From positions 372,001-436,000 of the forward strand of contig NZ_JAVDXN010000003.1 of NCBI RefSeq assembly GCF_031457955.1: 64,000 bases of DNA, given 5' to 3'. The notes beneath the pieces were generated by a model. It was not told the DNA's origin, made no database searches, and saw only the letters and a program-made list of their open reading frames with translations. Position 1 is the first letter of the stretch, and every line of letters starts with the position of its first letter. Positions 25,038 to 35,019 of the stretch are shown one piece after another. The position numbers and the translations under genes were made by a program. Source of the stretch: Mixta sp031457955. Its GTDB lineage: Bacteria; Pseudomonadota; Gammaproteobacteria; Enterobacterales; Enterobacteriaceae.

Positions 25038-26249
25038 ATGTCGTCAGCTTCACTGGTTTTGGTTATTAACTGCGGCTCATCTTCCCTGAAGTTTTCCGTG
25101 ATTCCGCGCGATGCGAATACCCCGTTGCTCTCCGGGCTGGCGGAAAAACTCGGGCTGCCAGAGGCGTCGATTACCTTTAAAGCGGCGGCGGGCGACAAAA
25201 CCACCGCGTTGCTCGCCGAGCCCAGCCACAGCAGCGCGCTACAGGCGCTGTTCGCCAGGCTCGACGGCCAGGGGCTGCTGTCGCGCCTGTGCGCCATCGG
25301 CCATCGCGTGGCGCACGGCGGCAGTGATTTCAAACAGTCCGTGCTGCTCACCGCTGAGGTGATTCAGCGCATTCAGGCGCTTTCCGCCCTGGCGCCGTTG
25401 CATAATCCTGCCAACCTGCTCGGCATAGACGCGGCGATGGCGCTGCTGCCCACGGTGCCGCAGGTTGCGGTATTCGATACCGCCTTTCATCAGACGCTGC
25501 CGCCGGAAGCCTATACCTACGCGATTCCACTGGCGTATCAGCAGCAGCACCAAGTCAGACGTTACGGCTTTCATGGCACCTCGCATCGTTTTATCGCCGC
25601 GGAGGCGGTTGCGCGCTTACAGCTTGATCCCAACGATCACGGCCTGCTTATCGCCCACCTCGGCAACGGCTCATCGGTATGCGCGGTGAAAAACGGTGCG
25701 AGCGTCGATACCTCAATGGGCATGACGCCGCTGGAGGGGCTGGTGATGGGCACCCGCTGCGGCGATCTCGATTTTGGTGCGGCCGCCTATATCGCGCGTT
25801 GTACCGGGCAAACCCTCGACGCGCTGTACGCCATGCTGAACCATGACGCTGGCCTGCTTGGCCTGTCGGGCCTTTCCAGCGATTGTCGAACATTGCAGGA
25901 GGCGCGTCACAACGGCGATCCGCGTGCCACGCTGGCCATTGATGTGATGGTTCACCGCCTTGCCCGCCACCTTGGCGCGCATCTTGCCGCGCTGCATCGC
26001 TTTGATGCGCTGATCTTTACCGGCGGTATCGGGGAAAACTCTGCGCTGGTGCGCGAGCTGACCGCGCAAAGGCTGGCGGTGTTCGGCGTGCGCCTCGACG
26101 CCGCGAAAAATGCGCATATGGTCGCCGGTCAGCAAGGGGTGATCTCCCTGCCCGGCTCGCCCATCGTGGCGGTGATCCCGACCAATGAAGAAAAGATGAT
26201 TGCGCAGGATGCCGCGGCAATTGCGGCGCAGCGTCATAGCATGGCCTGA
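25038..26249 (+). CDS. Acetate/propionate kinase (PduW/AckA family)
   Basis: A 403-residue acyl kinase that makes ATP from propionyl or acetyl phosphate. Motifs are VINCGSSSLKFS at the N-terminus, GHRVAHGG, FHGTSHR, HLGNGSS and FTGGIGENS. In the locus it completes propionyl-CoA to propionyl phosphate to propionate. Sequence alone does not separate PduW, AckA and TdcD; context favours propionate. Confidence 0.93.
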   Translation: MSSASLVLVINCGSSSLKFSVIPRDANTPLLSGLAEKLGLPEASITFKAAAGDKTTALLAEPSHSSALQALFARLDGQGLLSRLCAIGHRVAHGGSDFKQSVLLTAEVIQRIQALSALAPLHNPANLLGIDAAMALLPTVPQVAVFDTAFHQTLPPEAYTYAIPLAYQQQHQVRRYGFHGTSHRFIAAEAVARLQLDPNDHGLLIAHLGNGSSVCAVKNGASVDTSMGMTPLEGLVMGTRCGDLDFGAAAYIARCTGQTLDALYAMLNHDAGLLGLSGLSSDCRTLQEARHNGDPRATLAIDVMVHRLARHLGAHLAALHRFDALIFTGGIGENSALVRELTAQRLAVFGVRLDAAKNAHMVAGQQGVISLPGSPIVAVIPTNEEKMIAQDAAAIAAQRHSMA

Positions 26250-26442
26250 AGGTTGCGCGTCACAGCAGGAATTTATTGTCCGGCCCGAGGTTAAAAAACA
26301 AGAAAGTCTCTCTGACGGGCAAAACATTTTGTCCTGCGCGCCATACCATCGTAGCAGATGAATTTATCAGATAGATGGCGCTTACCCCGGTGGGTTAATT
26401 CACGACCTGCTTTTACTCTTAGCGAAAAATATCGAGGTTATT

Positions 26443-26724
26443 ATGCAACAAGAAGCGTTAGGTATGGTGGAAACAAAAGGTCTGGTTTCTGCAATTGAAG
26501 CCGCGGACACCATGGTTAAATCGGCAAACGTGACGCTAGTGGGTTACGAAAAAATTGGCTCCGGGTTAGTGACCGTCATGGTGCGCGGCGACGTTGGCGC
26601 CGTAAAAGCGGCTACGGATGCGGGATCGTCTGCCGCAGGAAAAGTCGGTGAACTGGTATCAGTACATGTAATCCCGCGCCCGCATATCGAAGTGGAAAAA
26701 ATTCTGCCGAAAGCGGTCAGTTAA
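26443..26724 (+). CDS. pduA: BMC-H shell protein, PduA type
   Basis: A 93-residue hexameric shell protein. It starts QQEALGMVETKGLVSAIEAAD and has VTLVGYEKIGSGLVTVMVRGDV and HVIPRPH, all typical of PduA/PduJ/CcmK. Pores of PduA-type hexamers admit propanediol. A 190-bp leader precedes it. Confidence 0.95.
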   Translation: MQQEALGMVETKGLVSAIEAADTMVKSANVTLVGYEKIGSGLVTVMVRGDVGAVKAATDAGSSAAGKVGELVSVHVIPRPHIEVEKILPKAVS

Positions 26725-26745
26725 TAAAGCCGGAGGATACTGACC

Positions 26746-27531
26746 ATGAGAGATAATCTTGTTGAGCAGATTATATCTGACGTAATGAATAAACAGACCG
26801 AGGTACAAACAGATAATAACACCGCAGCCAACTTAGCCGGTTGCGGCTTAACGGAATTTATCGGTACGGCTCTGGGACATACTATCGGGCTGGTTATTGC
26901 GAATGTCGATCATCAGCTACATGAAGTCATGAACATCGACAAGAAATATCGCTCAATCGGTATTCTTGGCGCGCGTACCGGCGCTGGCCCGCATATTTTC
27001 GCGGCGGATGAAGCGATTAAAGCCACCAATAGCGAAATCCTTTCTATTGAGCTGGCGCGTGATACCGAAGGCGGCGGCGGACATGGCTGTTTGATTATTT
27101 TCGGTGCGTCCGACGTTTCTGATGTGCGCCGCGCCGTGGAGGTCGCACTGGCGGAAATCGAACGTACCATGGGCGATGTTTACGGTTCACCGGCGGGTCA
27201 TCTGGAGTTCCAGTACACCGCGCGCGCCAGCTACGCCCTTAACAAAGCGTTTGGCGCGCCGGTGGGCAAATCGTTTGGCATGACCTGCGCGTCGCCTGCG
27301 GCGATCGGCGTGGTGGTGGCGGATACCGCTGCGAAGGCCGCAGTAATTGAGCCAGTCGGCTACGCCAGCCCCGCACAGGGCACCAGCTTCAGTAATGAAG
27401 TGATCTTTACCTTCGCCGGTGATTCTGGCGCGGTGCGTCAGGCGGTGATTGCCGCCAGAGATGTCGGCAAGCAACTGCTGGCGACGCTGGATCCGGCCCC
27501 CATCAAATCGACCACCACCCCCTATATTTGA
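26746..27531 (+). CDS. pduB: BMC-T tandem-domain shell protein, PduB type
   Basis: A 261-residue trimeric shell protein with two BMC domains. The first contains RSIGILGARTGAGPHIFAAD and the second GKSFGMTCASPAAIGVVVAD. The N-terminal extension of about 35 residues (RDNLVEQIISDVM) resembles the PduB N-terminus that links shell to enzyme core. It follows pduA by 21 bp. Confidence 0.94.
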   Translation: MRDNLVEQIISDVMNKQTEVQTDNNTAANLAGCGLTEFIGTALGHTIGLVIANVDHQLHEVMNIDKKYRSIGILGARTGAGPHIFAADEAIKATNSEILSIELARDTEGGGGHGCLIIFGASDVSDVRRAVEVALAEIERTMGDVYGSPAGHLEFQYTARASYALNKAFGAPVGKSFGMTCASPAAIGVVVADTAAKAAVIEPVGYASPAQGTSFSNEVIFTFAGDSGAVRQAVIAARDVGKQLLATLDPAPIKSTTTPYI

Positions 27532-27560
27532 TGGCGCGCGTGACGTAAGGAGTATGAAGC

Positions 27561-29057
27561 ATGAACGATGTTGAAATTACCCAGGCCGTCTCTCGCGTGC
27601 TGAGTAAATACAGTAACACCACGCCGGAGCCTGCGCCTGCGGCGGCGCCCGCCCCCGAGCGCGATGATATCGAATCGATTGTCGCCAACGTGCTGGCGAG
27701 CCGGACAAACGCGGCACCTGCGGCACCCATTTCTGCGGGCGACGGCGTTTTCGCCACCATGGATGAGGCGATTACCGCCGCACAACAGGCACAGATCCAG
27801 TATCGTCATTGCTCGATGCAGGATCGCGCCAGGTTTGTTGATGGCATTCGCCAGCTTTTCCTACAGGAAGCGCTGCTGCAAACGATCTCCCGCATGACGC
27901 TGGAAGAAACCGGAATGGGCAACTATGCCGACAAAGTGGTGAAAAACCGCGTTGCCGCGCAGAAAACGCCGGGCATTGAAGATCTCGCGACCCACGCGCT
28001 GAGCGGCGACGGCGGCCTGACGCTAACAGAGTATTCAGCGTATGGCGTGATTGGCTCGATCACGCCCACCACCAACCCCACTGAGACCATTATCAACAAC
28101 GCCATCGGCATGCTGGCGGCGGGCAATACCGTGGTGTTTAGCCCGCATCCGCGCTCGCGCCATGTTTCCCTGCACTGCGTCCAGCTGATTAACCAACAGC
28201 TGGCCCGACTGGGCGCACCCGCTCATCTGGTGGTGACGGTAGCCAATCCGTCCATCGATAACACCAATACGCTGATCAACGATCCGCGCGTCAATATGCT
28301 GGTGGCGACCGGCGGCCCGGCTATTGTGAAAACCGTGATGTCATCCGGTAAAAAGGCCATTGGCGCGGGCGCGGGCAATCCGCCTGCCGTGGTGGATGAA
28401 ACCGCGAATATTGAGAAGGCCGCGCGCGATATTGTTAACGGCTGTAGCTTCGACAATAACCTGCCCTGCGTGGCGGAAAAGGAGGTGATCGTTGTTAATG
28501 AGGTCGCCGATTATCTTATCCACTGCATGAAAAAAAGCGGCGCCTGGCTGCTGTGCGATAAGCAGCATATTCAGCAGCTCCAGGCGCTGGCGCTGAATGA
28601 TAAAGGCACCGGCCCGAATACCGCTTTTGTTGGTAAAGATGCGCGTTACCTGCTCCAGCAGATCGGAATTAGCGCGCCGGAAGAGATCAAAGTGATCTTG
28701 ATCGAAACCGAACGCGACCATCCTTTCGTGGTGCATGAGCTGATGATGCCGATTCTGCCGGTGGTGCGGGTAGCGAATGTTGATGAAGCGATTGAGCTGG
28801 CAGTGCGGGTGGAGCATGGCCATCGTCATACCGCCATTATGCACTCCACCAATGTGGAGAAGCTGACCAAAATGGCGCGCCTGATCCAGACCACGATTTT
28901 TGTCAAAAACGGCCCCTCTTACGCGGGCATCGGCGTGGGCAGCGAAGGGCATGCCACCTTTACCATCGCAGGCCCAACGGGCGAAGGGCTGACTTCAGCG
29001 CGCGCCTTCGCCAGACATCGCCGCTGTGTGATGGTCGAAGCGCTCAATATTCGTTAA
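27561..29057 (+). CDS. pduP: CoA-acylating propionaldehyde dehydrogenase, PduP type
   Basis: A 498-residue enzyme that oxidises propionaldehyde to propionyl-CoA with NAD. The N-terminal 18 residues (NDVEITQAVSRVLSKYS) are a typical amphipathic encapsulation helix, followed by a Pro/Ala linker. The catalytic Cys is in FDNNLPCVAEKE, and the NAD site contains TPTTNPTETIINN. The C-terminus contains GPTGEGLTSARAF. Confidence 0.95.
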   Translation: MNDVEITQAVSRVLSKYSNTTPEPAPAAAPAPERDDIESIVANVLASRTNAAPAAPISAGDGVFATMDEAITAAQQAQIQYRHCSMQDRARFVDGIRQLFLQEALLQTISRMTLEETGMGNYADKVVKNRVAAQKTPGIEDLATHALSGDGGLTLTEYSAYGVIGSITPTTNPTETIINNAIGMLAAGNTVVFSPHPRSRHVSLHCVQLINQQLARLGAPAHLVVTVANPSIDNTNTLINDPRVNMLVATGGPAIVKTVMSSGKKAIGAGAGNPPAVVDETANIEKAARDIVNGCSFDNNLPCVAEKEVIVVNEVADYLIHCMKKSGAWLLCDKQHIQQLQALALNDKGTGPNTAFVGKDARYLLQQIGISAPEEIKVILIETERDHPFVVHELMMPILPVVRVANVDEAIELAVRVEHGHRHTAIMHSTNVEKLTKMARLIQTTIFVKNGPSYAGIGVGSEGHATFTIAGPTGEGLTSARAFARHRRCVMVEALNIR

Positions 29058-29078
29058 CAGACGCAGGACGGCCCAGCC

Positions 29079-29378
29079 ATGAAAAAACGCATCATTAACG
29101 CACCAACGCCGGAAACCGTGGCGATGCTGAAACGACGTATGCCCTCAGAATCACGCAGTCGGCTGGAAAGGGTGCGTATTGATGCGATTGGGCTGATTAT
29201 GTTGCCGGTGCCTGACCTCTATTTTTATGCCGACCAGGCCAGTAAAAGCGCGCACGTTGCGGTATCAGAAATTTTTGGCAGTTGTCCGCAACATATTACT
29301 ACGCTGGCAATATTCGGTGAGGTTGCTGCGGTAAATGAGGCGATGCGCATTATTGAAGATGATAGCGATGCATTCTGA
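29079..29378 (+). CDS. Small BMC-domain shell protein, PduU/EutS-like
   Basis: A 99-residue protein. After a basic 30-residue N-terminus, residues 33-92 (DAIGLIMLPVPDLYFYADQ, then SEIFGSCPQ and TLAIFGEVAAVNEAMR) have the BMC-fold pattern, nearest to the circularly permuted PduU/EutS group. The assignment is by pattern only. It follows pduP by 21 bp. Confidence 0.7.
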   Translation: MKKRIINAPTPETVAMLKRRMPSESRSRLERVRIDAIGLIMLPVPDLYFYADQASKSAHVAVSEIFGSCPQHITTLAIFGEVAAVNEAMRIIEDDSDAF

Positions 29379-29635
29379 GAACGCGTTAATAAATGAATCA
29401 TGGCTTTTAACGCCATTCTATTTTTAAGCCATTACCTCAGTCAGTATTTATTACCGCATCATTATTAACGGACATGCTGCGCCGCAAAAACGGCACACCT
29501 GAATAATACGCTTTATTACGTCAATCTATTTGCCTGCGAGGTAGCCGTTTAATTTACCGATATCGTCGGCGCTGCCGTCAGGTTAAACCATTCAGGCGTG
29601 GTTAACGCATCACGCTTAACTTCGGGAGTTATTGT

Positions 29636-32179
29636 ATGTTAGAGAAAGGGTTTACTCATCCAACCGATCGTGTTGTCAGGCTTAAAAATATGATTCTGCA
29701 GGCGAAGCCTTATGTGGAATCTGAGCGCGCCGTGCTGGCGACCGAAGCCTATAAACAGAATGAACATCTTCCCGCTATTATGCGCCGCGCCAAAGTGGTT
29801 GAAAAAATATTTAATGAGCTGCCGGTTACCATTCGCCCTGATGAATTAATTGTGGGCGCGGTAACCATTAATCCGCGCTCCACGGAAATTTGCCCTGAAT
29901 TCTCTTATGAGTGGGTGGAAAAAGAGTTCGCCACCATGGAACACCGGGTTGCCGACCCGTTTATCATCCCGCAAAAAACCGCCGAAGAACTGCATCAGGC
30001 GTTTAAATACTGGCCGGGCAAAACCACCAGCTCGCTGGCGGCGTCTTATATGTCTGAAGCGACCAAAGAGAGCATGAGCAGCGGCGTTTTTACCGTCGGC
30101 AACTACTTCTACGGCGGCGTGGGCCATGTGAGCGTGGACTACGGCAAAATATTAAGAATCGGTTTTCGCGGCATTATTGATGAAGTCACCCACGCGCTGG
30201 AAAAACTCGATCGCCGCTCGCCGGACTACATCAAAAAAGAGCAGTTTTATCATGCGGTAATCATTAGCTATCAGGCCGCGATCAATTTTGCCCATCGCTA
30301 TGCCGCCGAAGCGTCGCGTCTTGCCCGCGAAGAACGCGATCCAACCCGCCAGCGCGAACTGGAGCAGATTGCGCAGAACTGTACGCGCGTACCGGAAAAC
30401 GGCGCAACCACCTTCTGGGAAGCATGCCAGACCTTCTGGTTTATCCAGAGCATGCTGCAAATTGAGTCCAGCGGCCATTCCATTTCGCCGGGACGTTTCG
30501 ATCAATATATGTATCCCTATCTGGCGGCGGATCAGACCATCAGCGATGAATTTGCCTAGGAACTGGTGGATTGCTGTTGGATCAAACTGAACGATATTAA
30601 CAAAACGCGCGATGAGGTTTCCGCGCAGGCATTTGCCGGTTATGCCGTGTTCCAGAACCTGTGCGTCGGCGGCCAGACGGCGGACGGGCGCGACGCCACC
30701 AACCCGCTGACCTATATGTGTATGGAAGCGACCGCACACGTGCGTTTGCCGCAGCCGTCGTTCTCGATTCGCGTCTGGCAGGGCACGCCGGATGCGTTCC
30801 TTTATCGTGCCTGTGAGCTGATTCGTCTTGGCCTGGGCGTTCCGGCCATTTACAACGACGAAGTGATCATTCCGGCGCTGCAAAATCGCGGCGTATCGCT
30901 GCACGACGCGCGCGATTACTGCATTATCGGCTGCGTAGAGCCGCAGGCGCCGCATCGCACCGAAGGCTGGCACGACGCCGCCTTTTTCAACGTGGCGAAA
31001 GTGCTGGAGATCACCCTGAATAACGGGCGCGTCGGCAACAAACAGCTCGGGCCGGTAACCGGCGAGATGACGCAATACAGCAGCATGGATGACTTTTACG
31101 CCGCCTTTAAAACCCAGATGGCGCACTTTGTTCATCAGCTGGTTGAGGCGTGCAACAGCGTTGACCTTGCCCACGGTGAACGTTGCCCGCTGCCGTTCCT
31201 TTCCGCACTGGTGGATGACTGTATCGGTCGTGGTAAATCCCTGCAGGAAGGCGGCGCTATCTATAACTTTACCGGCCCGCAGGCCTTTGGCGTGGCGGAT
31301 ACCGGCGACTCGGTTTATGCCATTCAGAAACAGGTATTCGAAGATCGCAAATTAACGTTGCAGGAGCTGAAAGGCGCGCTGGATGCCAATTTCGGTTATC
31401 CGGTGGGCGGCAATCCGCATCATGCGCCCGCGAAATCGTCTCTGGGCGAGCAGGATATTCACGAGATGGTGAAACGCATTATCGATCGGCACGGCTCGCT
31501 TGATCCGGCGGCGATTAAAGATGAAGTTTATCGCCAGCTCTCCGCCACCAGCGCAGCGCAGCCTGCGGGCGGCTCCCGTTATGAGGAGATCCGCCGCATT
31601 CTGGAGAACACGCCGTGCTTCGGTAACGATATCGATGAAGTGGATTTGGTGGCCCGACAATGCGCCCTGATCTACTGCCAGGAAGTAGAGAAGTACACCA
31701 ATCCACGCGGCGGCCGTTTTCAGGCGGGCATCTATCCGGTTTCGGCTAACGTGCTGTTCGGGAAGGACGTAGCCGCGCTGCCGGATGGACGCCTGGCGCG
31801 CGAACCGCTGGCGGACGGCGTCTCACCGCGCCAGGGCAAAGATACCGTTGGCCCCACCGCAGCGGCCAACTCGGTAGCGAAGCTGGATCACTTTATCGCC
31901 TCTAACGGCACGCTCTATAACCAGAAGTTCCTGCCCTCCTCGCTGGCTGGCGAAAAGGGTTTGCGTAACTTTGGCGGTCTGGTGCGTAGCTATTTCGATA
32001 AAAAAGGCATGCACGTTCAGTTCAACGTTATCGACCGCGACACCCTGCTGGCAGCCCAGCAAAATCCGCAGCAGCATCAGGATTTGGTGGTGCGCGTGGC
32101 GGGCTACAGCGCGCAGTTCGTGGTGCTGGCGAAAGAGGTGCAGGACGACATCATCAGCCGTACCGAACAGCACTTCTGA
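29636..32179 (+). pseudogene. Glycyl radical 1,2-propanediol dehydratase, interrupted by an in-frame TAG
   Basis: The frame spans 847 codons with one stop, TAG at 30557-30559 (codon 308). The flanking sequence, DEFA-stop-ELVDCCWIKLND, continues in the same frame; CAG (Gln) is the likely ancestral codon, one C-to-T change away. The active-site Cys433 is in GCVEP (codon 30932-30934) and the radical Gly823 in RVAGYSAQF (codon 32102-32104). The following TEGWHDAAFFN resembles propanediol or glycerol dehydratases more than choline lyase. B12-independent dehydration of propanediol to propionaldehyde is expected when intact. The C-terminal part from the GTG at 30566 has an AGGA four bases upstream, but lacks half the barrel. 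Confidence 0.9.
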
Positions 32180-32284
32180 TGTGGTTTTTCCTGTCAGGGC
32201 CATGCCGCTACGCATGGCCCGTTGTCGCTCTTTCGGCGGCTGACCTGCTGTTATCCGATGGTCCCTTTTTTGAAGAGTGATGTG

Positions 32285-33202
32285 ATGAAAAGAGTCGAAT
32301 ACGATACCGAAGGCGTTTTATTTAATATTCAACGCTACTCCCTGCACGATGGGCCGGGCATCCGCACTATCCCTTTTTTTAAAGGCTGTCCGCTGGCCTG
32401 CAAATGGTGCAGCAACCCGGAATCACAGCGTCCGCAGCCGGAACTGATGTTTAAAAAAAGTGACTGTATCCGCTGTGGTAAATGCATTGATGCCTGCAAG
32501 CAGCGGGCTATCTCTGCGGATAATCCCTTTTTTATCGATCGTGAACGCTGTATTCAGTGTGGCGACTGTACCCGCGTCTGCCCAACCCAAGCGCTGGAAA
32601 TGAAAGGCAAGCGCATGACGGTGAGCGAAGTGATGCGCGAGCTACAAAAAGAGGAGAATTTATATCGCCGCGCCGGGGGTGGCGTGACTTTATCTGGCGG
32701 CGAGCCGCTGGCCCAGCCGGAATTCGCCCGCGAGCTGTTAAAGGCGTGCAAAGAGAAAGGATGGCATACCGCGATTGAAACCACCGGTTTCACCAGCAAG
32801 GCCGTGATTGAGGATGTATTCCCGTGGGTGGATTTGGCGCTCACCGATATTAAAGCGATTGACCCGAGGGTTCATGAGCAAAACACCGGCGTAAATAACC
32901 GACAGATTCTGGAAAACCTGATTCGCATCTCTTTTATTACGAAAACCATTGTGCGCATTCCAGTTATTCCCGGGGTTAATGATAATGCGCAGGAGATTCG
33001 CAGCATTGCTGAGTTTGCCCGCTTAATGTCTGGCGTGGATACCCTGCATTTATTGCCTTATCACACCTTCGGGGAAAATAAATATCATTTACTGGGACGG
33101 ATTTATCCTTTGTCTGCGGCAAAAACCCATTCGCCAGAGAAAATGGATACGTTAAAAAATGTGGTGGAATCGATGGGCTTTCACTGCCATATCGGCGGTT
33201 AA
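32285..33202 (+). CDS. Glycyl radical enzyme activase
   Basis: A 305-residue radical SAM enzyme that installs the glycyl radical on the upstream dehydratase. The SAM cluster motif is CPLACKWC (CxxxCxxC). Two ferredoxin-type clusters follow: CIRCGKCIDAC and CIQCGDCTRVCP. GGGVTLSGGEPLAQ is the usual SAM-binding GGE motif. The ATG at 32285 fits family length better than the upstream ATG at 32222. Confidence 0.95.
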   Translation: MKRVEYDTEGVLFNIQRYSLHDGPGIRTIPFFKGCPLACKWCSNPESQRPQPELMFKKSDCIRCGKCIDACKQRAISADNPFFIDRERCIQCGDCTRVCPTQALEMKGKRMTVSEVMRELQKEENLYRRAGGGVTLSGGEPLAQPEFARELLKACKEKGWHTAIETTGFTSKAVIEDVFPWVDLALTDIKAIDPRVHEQNTGVNNRQILENLIRISFITKTIVRIPVIPGVNDNAQEIRSIAEFARLMSGVDTLHLLPYHTFGENKYHLLGRIYPLSAAKTHSPEKMDTLKNVVESMGFHCHIGG

Positions 33203-33285
33203 TCAGCACCTGAAATAATGAAATAAATAAAACGATTAAACCGATGATGCGGTGAGGCTTTGCATCGCTTAATAAAGGAAGCTAT

Positions 33286-34110
33286 ATGAGCGAATATAAT
33301 GAGTCAGTAAAAGGGCCCTGTATTGCAGAATTCCTTGGCACCGGGCTATTTATCTTTTTCGGTAGTAGCGTGTTATGTGCGTCGACGTTAGCGGGCGCCA
33401 GCTTTGGCCTGTGGGAGATTTGTCTGGTGTGGGGGCTGGGCATCGCGCTGGCGGTCTATTTAACCGCTGGCATCTCAGGCGCGCATCTTAATCCAGCGGT
33501 GACTATCGCCTTGTGGGCGTTCGCCAGTTTTGAGGCCAAAAAAGTGGTGCCTTATATTCTGGCGCAGACGGCTGGCGCCTTTTGCGGCGCGGCGCTCGCC
33601 TATCTGATCTACCACAATATGTTCGCCGATTATGAACAGGCGCACCAGATAATACGCGGCTCTCAGCAGAGCCTGAGCCTGGCTGGCATCTTTACCACCT
33701 ATCCGGCGGCGAATATCAGCGTCTGGCTGGCGGCAATGGTTGAGATCATTATTACTTCAATGCTGATAGGGTTGATTATGGCGCTGACCGATGACGGTAA
33801 CGGCGTGCCGAGAGGGCCGCTTGCCCCGCTGCTGATCGGCTTACTGGTTGCGGTAATCGGTGCGGCGACCGCGCCGTTAACCGGATTTGCCATGAACCCG
33901 GCGCGCGACTTCGGCCCGAGGCTGTTTACCTTCTTCAACGGCTGGGGTTCGGTGGCTATGACCGGCGGCAGAGAGATCCCTTACTTCCTTGTGCCGTTGA
34001 TTGCGCCAGTGATTGGCGGCGTGCTTGGGGCGGCTATTTATCGTTATGGCATCGGGCGCTATCTGCCTGGCGCGAAGACGGAGAAAACATTAAGCGCTCC
34101 CACTGCCTGA
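33286..34110 (+). CDS. pduF: Propanediol/glycerol facilitator (aquaglyceroporin), PduF-like
   Basis: A 274-residue MIP-family channel with six hydrophobic spans. The NPA boxes are GAHLNPAVT and FAMNPARDFGPR; the Asp after the second NPAR marks a glycerol-facilitator type. It should admit 1,2-propanediol into the cell. It is the last plus-strand gene of the locus. Confidence 0.92.
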   Translation: MSEYNESVKGPCIAEFLGTGLFIFFGSSVLCASTLAGASFGLWEICLVWGLGIALAVYLTAGISGAHLNPAVTIALWAFASFEAKKVVPYILAQTAGAFCGAALAYLIYHNMFADYEQAHQIIRGSQQSLSLAGIFTTYPAANISVWLAAMVEIIITSMLIGLIMALTDDGNGVPRGPLAPLLIGLLVAVIGAATAPLTGFAMNPARDFGPRLFTFFNGWGSVAMTGGREIPYFLVPLIAPVIGGVLGAAIYRYGIGRYLPGAKTEKTLSAPTA

Positions 34111-34228
34111 GGCCGCCAGAAACATCCATGATCTGATTGGCGGTCTGTAGCCAGCAGCCACAGCACCTGAGACCGCCAGTAACTGCGATAAAATGAGGCA
34201 GGGCCTGCTTCATTTTACCGACATAAAA

Positions 34229-34290
34229 AAACCACCTGTCAGGAAACGTGCCCAATAAACGGGCTTCACTTCACGCAGGTGGTTTTGTTA
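34229..34290. terminator. Bidirectional terminator between pduF and the opposing BMC gene
   Basis: AAACCACCTG (34229-34238) pairs with CAGGTGGTTT (34276-34285). A-rich sequence precedes and TTTTGTT follows, so it works on either strand. An inner hairpin GCCC-N7-GGGC sits at 34250-34264. It separates convergent genes. Confidence 0.75.
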
Positions 34291-34300
34291 ATTAAGCTGT

Positions 34301-34996
34301 TTATCTTTTCGCGCTTTTTACTTTTGCACGCGCCAACTTTTTATCCCCTTGCACATTGCTTACAACGGGCGCTTTATCGGCCTGCGTATCGCTGGCAGCG
34401 GGCGCTGTATCGGCCTGCATATCGCTGGCCGCTGGCGTTTTATTATCTGGCACATTGCTGGCCGCTGGCGCTTTATTATCTTGTACATTGCTGGCAGCGG
34501 GCGCTTCAACGGCCTGCGTATCGCTTTCAGAGAAGGATTTAACAACCTGCGCTTGCTTTGCATCGTCTGGGCTGCGCGGCATCGGTTCAGCCTCCTTTGG
34601 AAGCGATATATTGCTTAGATCGTCGCCGTTCGGGGCGCTGGCAGGTTCGATATTCATCACCGGGATCGCTGTTTTCTGCGGTTCAGCAACTGAAGACGCA
34701 TCTTGCACGCTGTACGTTTCCTTTGAAGCGATGAGGCTATCAATGCCGGATGCGGTGCGCGCAATCACTTTCCAGGCGTAAACGCTGCCTACCCTGCCCG
34801 CCGCCGCAACACCGGCAGCGATGGCGGCGTTCATTGCGCCAACCTCACCGGTAAACTTCACCGTCACTAAACCGCCGCCTTTTGTCAGTTCATATCCCTT
34901 CAGTGCGACATTCGCTGATTTCATCGCCGCATCAGCGGCTTCAACCGCCACCGCTAAGCCGACGGTTTCAATTAAGCCTAAACTCTGCCCGAACAT
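34301..34996 (-). CDS. BMC-H shell protein with long repetitive tail
   Basis: 231 residues. Residues 1-85 are a BMC-H domain (GQSLGLIETVGLAVAVEAAD, GYELTKGGGLVTVKFTG). The rest is a disordered, Ala/Pro/Asp-rich tail holding five 11-residue repeats of the form APAASNVQDNK, then a basic end (KKLARAKVKSAKR). It is transcribed opposite the main operon, 23 bp after the metK-like gene, with AGGAGAAGG before its ATG. Extended shell proteins such as PduK and EutK have extra C-terminal domains, but this tail matches neither. Confidence 0.88.
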   Translation of the reverse strand: MFGQSLGLIETVGLAVAVEAADAAMKSANVALKGYELTKGGGLVTVKFTGEVGAMNAAIAAGVAAAGRVGSVYAWKVIARTASGIDSLIASKETYSVQDASSVAEPQKTAIPVMNIEPASAPNGDDLSNISLPKEAEPMPRSPDDAKQAQVVKSFSESDTQAVEAPAASNVQDNKAPAASNVPDNKTPAASDMQADTAPAASDTQADKAPVVSNVQGDKKLARAKVKSAKR

Positions 34997-35019
34997 AACC
35001 TTCTCCTGTTATTTTAAAT

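Noticed and set aside
30557..30559. Pyrrolysine or programmed readthrough at the dehydratase TAG
   Set aside because: Enterobacteria are not known to carry the pyrrolysine machinery and none is seen here; nonsense mutation or sequence error is simpler. Kept only as a check in the finding.
30152..31174. A 340-codon minus-strand frame opposite the dehydratase
   Set aside because: Antisense to a strongly conserved enzyme; no family motifs or ribosome site.
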